Assembly: GCA_046199005.1 (NCBI GenBank)
Contig: CP176050.1
Span: 3,162,001 to 3,226,000, forward strand
Direction: 5' to 3'
Source: Ascidiimonas sp046199005
GTDB taxonomy: Bacteria > Bacteroidota > Bacteroidia > Flavobacteriales > Flavobacteriaceae
DNA: 64,000 nt
Part shown: piece by piece, positions 1 to 7,567 of the stretch
How positions within the stretch are numbered: position 1 is the stretch's first letter
How the letters are laid out: every line of letters begins with the position of its first letter
Program-made: the position numbers and the translations under genes
The notes under the pieces: model-generated
What the model saw: only the letters and a program-made list of their open reading frames with translations
Databases searched by the model: none
What the model was told of the DNA's origin: nothing

Positions 1-1
1 G

Positions 2-1273
2 TATAGTATTGTGATCCCCATTCTTATTTTTATGGTGCAGGATATGGGCGGAAACGGATTTATTTATGGATTTGTAGGAGCTACGTATCCTTTCTTTCAG
101 TTTATTGGTGCCCCGATTTTAGGGAAATTATCAGACGCTATCGGACGTAAAAAAGTGTTAGTACTAAGCCAGGCAGGTACTTTTTTGGCCTGGTCTCTTT
201 TTATCATTGCGCTTATCATCCCTAAGATCGTATTATGGGAAGGAAATACAGAGTTTACCGGGAATTACTTAATGACACTCCCACTGGTACTGCTCTTTCT
301 CGCAAGAGCGTTTGATGGGTTTACCGGAGGAAATGTCTCTGTAGCAAATGCATATTTATCGGATATATCTACAGATGAAAACCGGAATTCGAACTTTGGT
401 AAAATGGGTGCTTCTACCAGCATAGGTTTCGTAGTAGGCCCTGCGCTCGCCGGAATATTATCTTCTACTCAACTAGAATCGCTGCTACCAGTTATGCTAG
501 CTGCATTGATCTCACTATTGGCTATTTATGTGATCTGGAAATGGCTTCCCGAAACCAATCCATGCCAGGTAGAAACGGGAAAATTAAGCTTAAGGTCTTT
601 CAGGCGTTTTTTCCAAGTAGAACTCAAAGACTGTTTTGGAAATGAAACCACCAGACCCATCAATGCCAATTTTTCATCGGTTATTAAGATTTCAGGACTT
701 CCGGTACTGTATGGAATTTATTTTCTTACTTTTCTCGCTTTCAGTTTGTTTTACGCTGGCTTACCACTTTATGCCTCAGGAGTGTTGCAGTGGACCCCGG
801 GAGAATTAGGTTTTTTTCTTGCCTACTCCAGTCTTTTAATGATCGTAGTACAGGGGCCCTTATTATCTTTTCTCAACAAAAGAATCTCCGGCACGAAGCT
901 GATTGTTATAGGTTCGGTTTTCTTGACTTTTAGCTTTTTGTTACTACCTATGGAAAAAATAGGTTGGCTTTATACCGCCAACACACTCCTTTCGATTGGT
1001 AATGGACTACTATGGCCCAGCTTTTTAGGTCTATTGTCAAAAGCAGGATCTAAAAACATGCAGGGAGCCATTCAGGGTTATGGCAACAGTATGGGAAGTG
1101 CCGCAAGTATATTTGGTCTCATTTTAGGTGGAACCCTCTTTCAACAACTGGAAGCCCGTGTATTTACAATTGCCGCTTTTATCTTTGTTTTGATCATTCT
1201 TCTGGTGTTCGCCAATCTTTACCGAAAACAAAAAGTAAAAAGCGATCTGCCTAAAGTTAGTAGTACTGTTTAA
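2..1273 (+). CDS. MFS transporter (5' end cut by window)
   Basis: Major facilitator superfamily inner-membrane transporter, probably a drug/metabolite exporter of the TetA/MdtG-like group. The frame is open back to base 2 (Tyr-Ser-Ile before the first GTG at 11), and the sequence begins inside TM1, so the true start lies upstream of the window. The loop 2-3 motif GKLSDAIGRKK, the MFS signature G-x-L-x-D-x-x-G-R, is clear. About 11-12 hydrophobic segments follow, with a basic central loop near residues 190-220. The C-terminus ends in a short Lys-rich tail. Substrate cannot be told from sequence. It ends about 90 bp before the next gene, which has its own promoter-like element. Confidence 0.88.
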   Translation, partial: YSIVIPILIFMVQDMGGNGFIYGFVGATYPFFQFIGAPILGKLSDAIGRKKVLVLSQAGTFLAWSLFIIALIIPKIVLWEGNTEFTGNYLMTLPLVLLFLARAFDGFTGGNVSVANAYLSDISTDENRNSNFGKMGASTSIGFVVGPALAGILSSTQLESLLPVMLAALISLLAIYVIWKWLPETNPCQVETGKLSLRSFRRFFQVELKDCFGNETTRPINANFSSVIKISGLPVLYGIYFLTFLAFSLFYAGLPLYASGVLQWTPGELGFFLAYSSLLMIVVQGPLLSFLNKRISGTKLIVIGSVFLTFSFLLLPMEKIGWLYTANTLLSIGNGLLWPSFLGLLSKAGSKNMQGAIQGYGNSMGSAASIFGLILGGTLFQQLEARVFTIAAFIFVLIILLVFANLYRKQKVKSDLPKVSSTV

Positions 1274-1302
1274 ATTCTGAATTTAAAAGACCCGAAATTC
1301 AA

Positions 1303-1310
1303 TATCTTTG
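1303..1310 (+). promoter_or_regulatory. Candidate -7 element (TATCTTTG)
   Basis: Exact match to the Bacteroidetes -7 consensus TAnnTTTG, 54 bp upstream of the DUF2911 start. No convincing -33 TTG partner was found at the usual spacing, so this rests on the -7 box only. Confidence 0.45.
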
Positions 1311-1364
1311 TGAAACAACAACCTTAACAAATACACCTTTTTTTGAGGTAAAAAATAAGATATC

Positions 1365-1922
1365 ATGAAAAAGCTGGGAATAATTCTGGGAATCGTGCTG
1401 GCAATCGCTTTAGCAGGCTATTTTTTTATTGGTCCGATAATGAAAAAACAAACCAAAAAGAAAAGTCCGGAAACTACTATTTATTATCAGGAAAACGGAT
1501 ATGATTTGTCACTGTATTACAACAGGCCTTCTATGAGAGGAAGGAAAATTTTTGGAGAATTAGTGCCCTATGGAGAAGTCTGGAGAACGGGTGCTAATGA
1601 AGCGACCGCATTCAATACATCAAAAGACCTCGAAATAGCAGGAAAATCGCTTCCGGCGGGCACTTATACTTTATGGACCATCCCGGGAAAAGAAACCTGG
1701 CAGGTAATTTTTAACAGCAAAAGTTATGACTGGGGTGTCGCACTTAAAGGCACCTCCATTAAAGCGAGCAGAGAAGCAGACTACGATGTTCTTAATATTC
1801 AGGTTCCTGTGAAGTCATTGGACAAACCGGTGGAGCAATTTACAATGGCATTTGAACCCGAAAATGGTCTAGCACTTACCCTAACCTGGGAGAACACCAA
1901 ACTAGAAATCCCTATTAAATAG
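1365..1922 (+). CDS. DUF2911 domain protein, membrane-anchored
   Basis: Protein of 185 aa with one N-terminal hydrophobic segment (residues about 4-24) followed by Lys-rich sequence and a DUF2911 domain. The domain core is recognisable by YNRPSMRGRKIFGELVPYG followed by VWRTGANEAT and LPAGTYTLWTIPG. DUF2911 is common in Bacteroidetes and has no established biochemical role; the domain is expected on the periplasmic side of the anchor. A second DUF2911 protein lies at 52453-53313 with the same core. Only 5 bp separate this gene from meaB, so the two are probably co-transcribed, though no functional link is known. Confidence 0.9.
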   Translation: MKKLGIILGIVLAIALAGYFFIGPIMKKQTKKKSPETTIYYQENGYDLSLYYNRPSMRGRKIFGELVPYGEVWRTGANEATAFNTSKDLEIAGKSLPAGTYTLWTIPGKETWQVIFNSKSYDWGVALKGTSIKASREADYDVLNIQVPVKSLDKPVEQFTMAFEPENGLALTLTWENTKLEIPIK

Positions 1923-1927
1923 TCGTC

Positions 1928-3010
1928 TTGAAAATTCCGGAAAAAAAATCAGCATTACACGAAAAACCGGGGGTAGCTTCGCAGCCTAGTACGAATCTCG
2001 ACAGTATTCACCGTATAAAGAAAAAACGTCGCAAGCAACCCACCAGCGATGAATTGGTACTCGGTATCATTCAACAGGACAAGGTTGCATTAAGTCGCGC
2101 GATCACCTTGATCGAAAGCACAAATCCAGAACATTTATCAAAAGCCTCGGAGATCATTAACAGATGTCTGGTATTCGCCAATGATGCTATACGAATTGGG
2201 ATCACCGGAGTACCTGGCGTAGGTAAAAGCACCTTTATCGAAGCATTGGGAAAACATCTTACAGAACAGGGTAAAAAAGTAGCGGTGCTGGCAGTAGATC
2301 CGACGAGTGCGATATCTAAAGGGAGTATTTTAGGTGATAAAACCCGAATGGAAGCATTGGTAAAAGACGATAATGCGTTTATAAGGCCCTCACCCGCAGG
2401 TGATTCTTTGGGAGGAGTAGCAAGAAAAACCAAAGAAGCGATCGTATTGTGCGAAGCTGCAGGATATGAAATCATTTTAATTGAAACCGTAGGAGTAGGA
2501 CAAAGCGAAACCGCGGTTCACAGCATGACCGATTTTTTCTTATTACTCAAACTCGCGGGTGCTGGTGATGAATTACAGGGAATTAAAAGAGGTATTATGG
2601 AAATGGCAGATGCCATCGTGATCAACAAAGCAGATGGAGATAATTTGAAACCAGCGCGACATGCAAAAGCCGCTTTTTCAAGCGCATTACATCTTTTCCC
2701 GCCAAAAGAAAACGGATGGATCCCAAAAGTAGAACTCTGCTCTTCTACTGAGAAAACAGGAATCGAAACCATTTGGAAAATGATCGAAACCTATATGACC
2801 GAAAACCGTGGGAATGGAAGTATCGAAAAGAAACGAATTGAACAAGATAAATTTTGGTTCCTGAAGACCATAGATGAACAATTAAAACTTCGGTTTTACA
2901 CCAACCCTGAAGTTAAAAATGAACTTGAAAAACAGTTAAATGCCATTGAAAATAAGGATATTAATCCTTTTGAAGCCGCCTCGATCATACTTGAGCTTGC
3001 TCAATCTTAA
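1928..3010 (+). CDS. meaB: Methylmalonyl-CoA mutase-associated GTPase MeaB
   Basis: G3E-type P-loop GTPase (ArgK/MeaB family), which gates adenosylcobalamin delivery and protects methylmalonyl-CoA mutase. Walker A is GVPGVGKST (about residues 97-105). It is followed by AVDPTSAISKGSILGDKTRM, RPSPAGDSLGG and the NKAD guanine-specificity motif. Length (360 aa) is normal with a modest basic N-terminal extension. The start used is a TTG five bases after the preceding stop; it is the only start giving the full extension, while an internal start cannot be excluded. The mutase subunits are not in this window, so the partner must be encoded elsewhere. Confidence 0.95.
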   Translation: MKIPEKKSALHEKPGVASQPSTNLDSIHRIKKKRRKQPTSDELVLGIIQQDKVALSRAITLIESTNPEHLSKASEIINRCLVFANDAIRIGITGVPGVGKSTFIEALGKHLTEQGKKVAVLAVDPTSAISKGSILGDKTRMEALVKDDNAFIRPSPAGDSLGGVARKTKEAIVLCEAAGYEIILIETVGVGQSETAVHSMTDFFLLLKLAGAGDELQGIKRGIMEMADAIVINKADGDNLKPARHAKAAFSSALHLFPPKENGWIPKVELCSSTEKTGIETIWKMIETYMTENRGNGSIEKKRIEQDKFWFLKTIDEQLKLRFYTNPEVKNELEKQLNAIENKDINPFEAASIILELAQS

Positions 3011-3039
3011 AATAGCACTGCCTATTTGCAATAAAACAA

Positions 3040-3047
3040 TACCTTTG
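3040..3047 (+). promoter_or_regulatory. Candidate -7 element (TACCTTTG)
   Basis: TAnnTTTG match 20 bp before the GT2 gene start and thus well placed to drive the GT2/LAB_N/GT39 operon. An upstream TTTG is present at 3025, but the spacing is too short for a canonical -33. Confidence 0.4.
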
Positions 3048-3067
3048 CAGCATCATTTTGACATCTG

Positions 3068-3781
3068 ATGGATTACGAGTTTACTATTATAGTTCCTGTT
3101 TATAACGAGGAAGAAAATCTACAGCGAGTAGAACAGGAATTTCTGGGCTATCTTGATATAGCCGAAAAGAAAACCCGAATTCTTTTTGTAAATGACGGAT
3201 CAAAAGATAATAGTCAATCGCTTATTGAAGACATTTGTACCCGAAATGCAGCCTTTGGTTACATTTCTTTTAAAGAGAATTGTGGGCTGAGTGCCGCAAT
3301 CAAGGCGGGATTTGACCATGTTGACACACCTTTGGTAGGATATATAGATTCGGATCTACAGACATCGCCAGAAGATTTTAATTTATTATTGAATCACATT
3401 GAGGATTATGAATTGGTGACTGGGGTCAGAGCCGACCGTAAAGATAAATTTGTAAAAAATCTGTCCTCAAAAATTGCAAATGGCATAAGACGCACCTTCA
3501 CAAACGATGGGATGGATGATACCGGATGCCCTCTAAAAGTAATTAAAACACCCTATGCAAAACGCATACCCATGTTTAAGGGACTTCATCGATTTTTGCC
3601 AGCAATGATCCTTCTTCAAAAAGGTAGGATCTTACAAGTTCCGGTGCGTCATTTTCCCAGAATTGCAGGGCAGGCAAAATTTGGATTGTGGAACAGATTG
3701 CTGGGTCCCCTGTCCGATTGTTTCGCCTATCTATGGATGAAAAAAAAATACATTAATTACGAAATAGCTAAAAAGAAATAA
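3068..3781 (+). CDS. GT2 family glycosyltransferase (DPM1-like)
   Basis: GT-A fold family 2 glycosyltransferase of 237 aa. The N-terminal nucleotide-sugar site IIVPVYNEEENL, the FVNDGSKDNS motif and the metal-binding IDSDLQTSPED (DxD-like) are all present. There is no C-terminal membrane domain, so it resembles soluble dolichol-phosphate-mannose-synthase/ArnC-type enzymes that load a sugar onto a polyprenyl phosphate at the cytoplasmic face. Its stop codon is directly abutted by the ATG of the tandem LAB_N protein, which then overlaps the GT39 gene. The three look like one operon for lipid-linked sugar synthesis, translocation and transfer. Donor sugar is unknown. Confidence 0.9.
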   Translation: MDYEFTIIVPVYNEEENLQRVEQEFLGYLDIAEKKTRILFVNDGSKDNSQSLIEDICTRNAAFGYISFKENCGLSAAIKAGFDHVDTPLVGYIDSDLQTSPEDFNLLLNHIEDYELVTGVRADRKDKFVKNLSSKIANGIRRTFTNDGMDDTGCPLKVIKTPYAKRIPMFKGLHRFLPAMILLQKGRILQVPVRHFPRIAGQAKFGLWNRLLGPLSDCFAYLWMKKKYINYEIAKKK

Positions 3782-4402
3782 ATGGGAGATTGGCTCATTT
3801 ATGCAATCGGATTTCTGGCACAATTACTATTTTCAGGTCGTATGTTGCTACAGTGGGTTCTTTCAGAAAAAAACAAAAAGGTACTCACCCCCAGACTGTT
3901 CTGGCAATTTAGCCTTCTCGCATCATTTTTACTATTTGTCTACGGTTGGTTACGTGACGATTTTGCCATTATGTTAGGACAAACACTTACCTATTTTATT
4001 TATATTAGAAATATTCAATTGCAGGGCGAATGGAAAAAACTACCTAAAGCCTTTCGGGTGTTCTTATGGATTTTTCCGGTGATCATTGTTATATATGGAT
4101 ATAACAACAATGCATACGACCTCAATGACTTCTTTAAAAACGAGGCGATTCCGTTATGGCTTATCATACTCGGGAGTGTGGCTCAGATTATTTTCACATT
4201 TCGCTTTGTATACCAGTGGCTTTATTCAGAAAAAAAGAAAACTTCATCACTCCCCAGAGGTTTTTGGCTTTTAAGCCTTGTTGGTGCCTCAATGATCCTT
4301 ACCTATGCTATCATACGTAAAGATCCTGTGTTATTTGCAGGGCACGCTTTAGGGCTAATTATATATTCTAGAAACCTTTTCATATTAAAAAAACAGCAAT
4401 GA
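3782..4402 (+). CDS. Tandem LAB_N domain membrane protein
   Basis: A 206-aa membrane protein made of two copies of the lipid-A-disaccharide-synthase N-terminal (LAB_N) domain, at about residues 3-78 and 121-202. Each copy carries the pattern A-Q-x-x-F-x-x-R, QW, SEK, PR-x-FW, SL and IY-x-RN. The catalytic LpxB portion is absent. From family knowledge, LAB_N is a small PQ-loop/MtN3-like membrane domain, so a flippase-like role is plausible, analogous to ArnE/ArnF; that is inference. It starts at the base after the GT2 stop and ends with a 4-bp ATGA overlap with the GT39 gene, which implies translational coupling. Confidence 0.88.
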   Translation: MGDWLIYAIGFLAQLLFSGRMLLQWVLSEKNKKVLTPRLFWQFSLLASFLLFVYGWLRDDFAIMLGQTLTYFIYIRNIQLQGEWKKLPKAFRVFLWIFPVIIVIYGYNNNAYDLNDFFKNEAIPLWLIILGSVAQIIFTFRFVYQWLYSEKKKTSSLPRGFWLLSLVGASMILTYAIIRKDPVLFAGHALGLIIYSRNLFILKKQQ

Positions 4403-6036
4403 CGCAATGGTTTACAAATAATCCTATTAAAACCATACTTCTCGCAGGTATCTTTATTTTTTTATTACACTTACAGATACTTCCGGTCACGATCATGGAA
4501 GCTCGTAATTTTATCACTGCACGTGAAATGGTAAATGACGGTAATTGGCTTCTTACTACTATGAATGGTTTGCCCAGATATGAAAAGCCTCCGCTACCCA
4601 CCTGGCTTACGGCATTATCCGGAAAATTTTTAGGGATATCTAACGTATATGCGTTGAGACTACCAACAGCGCTGATGGCTATTTTTACGGCACTTATGGT
4701 TTTTAAGTTTTCATTGAAGCTTACCCGAGATCGCCAGCAAAGTCTTATAAATGGTCTTGTGTTAATTACTTCATTTTACATTATTGCGATCACAAACGAA
4801 GCTCCCTGGGATATCTATGCTCATGGATTTATGCTTACGGCCTCTTATTTCTATTTCAGCATTTTTAAAGAACTTACGAATGTTTGGCGCAATGTATTTC
4901 TGGCGGCATTCTTTACAGGACTCTCTTTTCTAAGCAAAGGACCCGTTTCACTATATGCCTTATTCCTGCCTTTTTTACTCGCTTATGGATTTGCATACGG
5001 ATACAGAGGCTTCAAGCGAAAAAGATTTCCGTTGGTGGTTTGCATACTGGTCACGATTGTAGTAAGTCTTTGGTGGTATTGGTATGTGCGAATGGCAGAT
5101 CCTGATTCATTCCTAGAAATAGCACAAAAAGAAACCGGAAACTGGAGTAGCTACAATGTGCGTCCATTTTATTATTACTGGAGTTTCTTCACACAAAGTG
5201 GTGTTTGGACGATCCCAGCTTTTTTTGCCTTGTTTTATCCATTAGCACGAAAAAAAGTGATTCATCCAAAAGCCTATCTTTTTTCATTCTTATGGACGAT
5301 TCTTTCAGTAGTGTTACTCTCTGTAATCCCTGAAAAAAAGACACGATACCTCTCCCCTGTTTTGATTCCTATGGCAATGAATACCGGGTTCTATCTCGTA
5401 TATCTCATAAGGAAGTTCAAAGAAATGACAAGCTGGAAAGAAAGAACACAAGCTTATTTTATTTTCGGCATCATCGCACTTATAGGGTTTGCCTTCCCGA
5501 TCGCAGGATATTTATTTCTTGAGGAGCTTACACAAAAACCATGGCTTTGGTATTCCCTTACGTCTGCTGCCCTTGTCGTACTATCAATAGCCATGATTTA
5601 CTACCTTATTAAAAAAGAGCTGTTCAAGGTATTTCTCTTAACTATAGCCTTTGTGATGAGTATCACTTCTTTTGGCTTACCTATTGCCGAATCTTTGAAA
5701 ACCAATCCTGCCTATGTGAACGTGCAAGTGCTTGATGAAGAAAAACCGCCGGGATTGCCCGTTTTTTCTTTTGGTGAACTTGCACCGGAGATACTTTGGC
5801 ATTACGGAAGCAAAATCGCTGATCTGGAATCTGAAACCTCTGCTGCTATGTTAGAAGAGTTGGATAATTTTGGCGTGCTGGTGAATGTAAACGAAGAAGA
5901 ACGATTTAAACGTATCTTTGAATCAGAATATGATCTGGAACGAACGCAGGTATTTGATCTCAACTATGCTGCCTCACCAGATGAAAAAAAGCATAAAAAA
6001 CGCCTTGTAAGTCACTATTACAGTGTAAGTAAATAA
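4399..6036 (+). CDS. ArnT-like GT39 glycosyltransferase
   Basis: GT-C fold integral-membrane glycosyltransferase of 545 aa, similar to ArnT/PMT enzymes that use polyprenyl-phosphate sugars. The first periplasmic loop carries the expected acidic site MEARNFITAREM followed by RYEKPPLPTWL, then the LRLPTALMA helix. About 11-12 membrane segments occupy residues 12-450 and a soluble periplasmic tail follows. The start ATG overlaps the stop of the LAB_N gene (ATGA). With the upstream GT2 and LAB_N proteins it probably transfers a sugar or aminosugar to lipid A or another envelope acceptor. Acceptor and sugar are not determined by sequence. Confidence 0.88.
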   Translation: MTQWFTNNPIKTILLAGIFIFLLHLQILPVTIMEARNFITAREMVNDGNWLLTTMNGLPRYEKPPLPTWLTALSGKFLGISNVYALRLPTALMAIFTALMVFKFSLKLTRDRQQSLINGLVLITSFYIIAITNEAPWDIYAHGFMLTASYFYFSIFKELTNVWRNVFLAAFFTGLSFLSKGPVSLYALFLPFLLAYGFAYGYRGFKRKRFPLVVCILVTIVVSLWWYWYVRMADPDSFLEIAQKETGNWSSYNVRPFYYYWSFFTQSGVWTIPAFFALFYPLARKKVIHPKAYLFSFLWTILSVVLLSVIPEKKTRYLSPVLIPMAMNTGFYLVYLIRKFKEMTSWKERTQAYFIFGIIALIGFAFPIAGYLFLEELTQKPWLWYSLTSAALVVLSIAMIYYLIKKELFKVFLLTIAFVMSITSFGLPIAESLKTNPAYVNVQVLDEEKPPGLPVFSFGELAPEILWHYGSKIADLESETSAAMLEELDNFGVLVNVNEEERFKRIFESEYDLERTQVFDLNYAASPDEKKHKKRLVSHYYSVSK

Positions 6037-6044
6037 ATAGAAGT

Positions 6045-6719
6045 ATGATCAGCTCACTTAACAAAACCGAAAAGCTTGGATATTTATTTTTGATGCTAGT
6101 ATTTGCAGCTTCTCTCTATTTTGGCTTTACCAACCTTAACTATTTTGACACTGGATTCTCCGTAGAAGATGGTCCGGTAGAATGGGGTACCACGGTCATG
6201 TTATTTTCTGTCAGCCTGCTGTGTATCTTCCGTTTTTTTACATCTATCCAAAAAAAACCGTTGCTCTGGCTGCTGGGAACTGCCTTGTTCGCACTCTTAT
6301 TTTTCTTTGCTGCCGGTGAGGAAGTATCTTGGGGACAGCGCATTTTTGACATAGAATCAGGAGAGTTTTTTAAAGAAAATAATGCACAGGGAGAAACCAA
6401 CTTACACAACCTGGTTGTTGAAGGAAAAAAAATAAACAAGATCATTTTTAGTCAGCTACTCATGCTGGTGATGGTAATATATCTTATTATTTCACCTATC
6501 ATGTACCGAAAAGTAACCTGGTTTAAAAACCTTGCGAATCGTTTCGCAGTACCTATTGTTAAATGGCATCATACCATTGCTTTTGTTATAAGTACTGTAC
6601 TCGTTGCATTAAATCCATCGAGCCGAAAATGGGAAGTTTATGAATTGGCTTTCGGAGTTATTTTTTTCCTCATTTTTCTTAATCCGCTGAACAAGAATAT
6701 TTACCAGACTACTCCTTAG
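6045..6719 (+). CDS. Unnamed multi-pass membrane protein
   Basis: Protein of 224 aa with about six hydrophobic segments (near residues 10-30, 44-64, 75-92, 133-150, 171-190, 200-217). I do not recognise a named family. The most striking part is AAGEEVSWGQRIF (about residues 90-102) at the end of TM3, followed by the hydrophilic stretch ESGEFFKENNAQGETNLHN. The two acidic residues, Trp, Gln and Arg at a membrane boundary, plus NLHN, look like a catalytic or binding site. It starts 8 bp after the GT39 stop and is likely the last gene of the lipid-sugar operon. Its 3' end overlaps the convergent PAP2 gene by 11 bp. Confidence 0.75.
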   Translation: MISSLNKTEKLGYLFLMLVFAASLYFGFTNLNYFDTGFSVEDGPVEWGTTVMLFSVSLLCIFRFFTSIQKKPLLWLLGTALFALLFFFAAGEEVSWGQRIFDIESGEFFKENNAQGETNLHNLVVEGKKINKIIFSQLLMLVMVIYLIISPIMYRKVTWFKNLANRFAVPIVKWHHTIAFVISTVLVALNPSSRKWEVYELAFGVIFFLIFLNPLNKNIYQTTP

Positions 6720-7293
6720 GATTCGGTTTAAGAAACTTAAGCATTGCCAGTTTCCAAAGTGACTGAAAAAGCCATCCTGAGAGCATTCCAATACTCATTC
6801 CGGTAATTACGTCTAATGGAAAATGCACACCAATATAAATTCTGCTGTAGGCGACCAATAGAGCCCATACGAGCAGTAAGGGAGTGATCCAACTGAGTTG
6901 TTTTTTGAAGAGTAAAACAAAAAATGTAGCTACAGCAAAAGAATTTGCTGCATGAGCAGAAAAATAACCATACTTGCCTCCACAATACGATTTTACCAGT
7001 CGCATCTGATCTATCAAAGTTGTATCGTGGCAGGGCCTGAACCTACCTACACCATACTTAAAAAAATTCGCCAATTGATCGGTAGCAGTAATCATTAAAG
7101 CAACGCTTACCAAAACTAAGCCTGTACGTTTCCATCCCAATTTATACACGCACAAGAGCAATAACAATATGTATAGTGGTATAGATGCCCATTTGTTAGA
7201 CATGAACATCCAGAACGCATCCCAGTGTTGGTTACCAAGATTATTAAGGTATAGAAAGAGTTCTTTATCGGTTTCTATTAATCTTTCAAGCAT
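6709..7293 (-). CDS. PAP2 family phosphatase
   Basis: Membrane phosphatase of 194 aa, type 2 phosphatidic acid phosphatase family. The tripartite signature is visible: KYGVGRFRP (motif C1), FSAHAANS (C2, with the conserved His but without the usual Pro-Ser-Gly) and SRIYIGVHFPLDV (C3, Arg and His-x3-Asp). Five to six TM segments are predicted. Such enzymes dephosphorylate undecaprenyl diphosphate or lipid A/phosphatidylglycerol phosphate on the periplasmic face. It is convergent with, and overlaps by 11 bp, the unnamed membrane protein of the GT operon, so a shared role in envelope lipid chemistry is plausible but unproven. Confidence 0.9.
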   Translation of the reverse strand: MLERLIETDKELFLYLNNLGNQHWDAFWMFMSNKWASIPLYILLLLLCVYKLGWKRTGLVLVSVALMITATDQLANFFKYGVGRFRPCHDTTLIDQMRLVKSYCGGKYGYFSAHAANSFAVATFFVLLFKKQLSWITPLLLVWALLVAYSRIYIGVHFPLDVITGMSIGMLSGWLFQSLWKLAMLKFLKPNPKE

Positions 7294-7339
7294 CTCTGTG
7301 TTTTAATTTCAATGCTAACCATCCCTAAGTGTGGTCTGT

Positions 7340-7567
7340 TTAATTTTCATATCTTTTTACTTCCCGATCATAAAAATCTGTAGCCGCCTGTACGAGTGAA
7401 GTCATCTCTTCTTCCAGTTCTCTGGATTCAGATGTATCAATATCTTCAAGCCATTCTACTTCATCTGTGGTAAGATCAATTATAAACCTTGGAAAATCGG
7501 TATGAATTACGAAAATCGAATCTTGAAAATCGGTATTATCACCTAATAAAAATTTAGGTATTTCCAT
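7340..7567 (-). CDS. Small acidic conserved protein
   Basis: A 75-aa acidic protein with no signal peptide or membrane segment. The N-terminal half (IFVIHTDFPRFIIDL) looks like a beta hairpin and the C-terminal half is helical and rich in Glu. I do not recognise a function. It starts inside the last 14 bp of the MATE gene, which suggests translational coupling, and ends 46 bp before the PAP2 gene on the same strand. The tight context and regular composition support a real gene. Confidence 0.7.
   Translation of the reverse strand: MEIPKFLLGDNTDFQDSIFVIHTDFPRFIIDLTTDEVEWLEDIDTSESRELEEEMTSLVQAATDFYDREVKRYEN

Noticed and set aside
2071..2475. 134-codon minus-strand open frame
   Set aside because: Lies opposite the GTPase motifs of meaB and has no recognisable domain.
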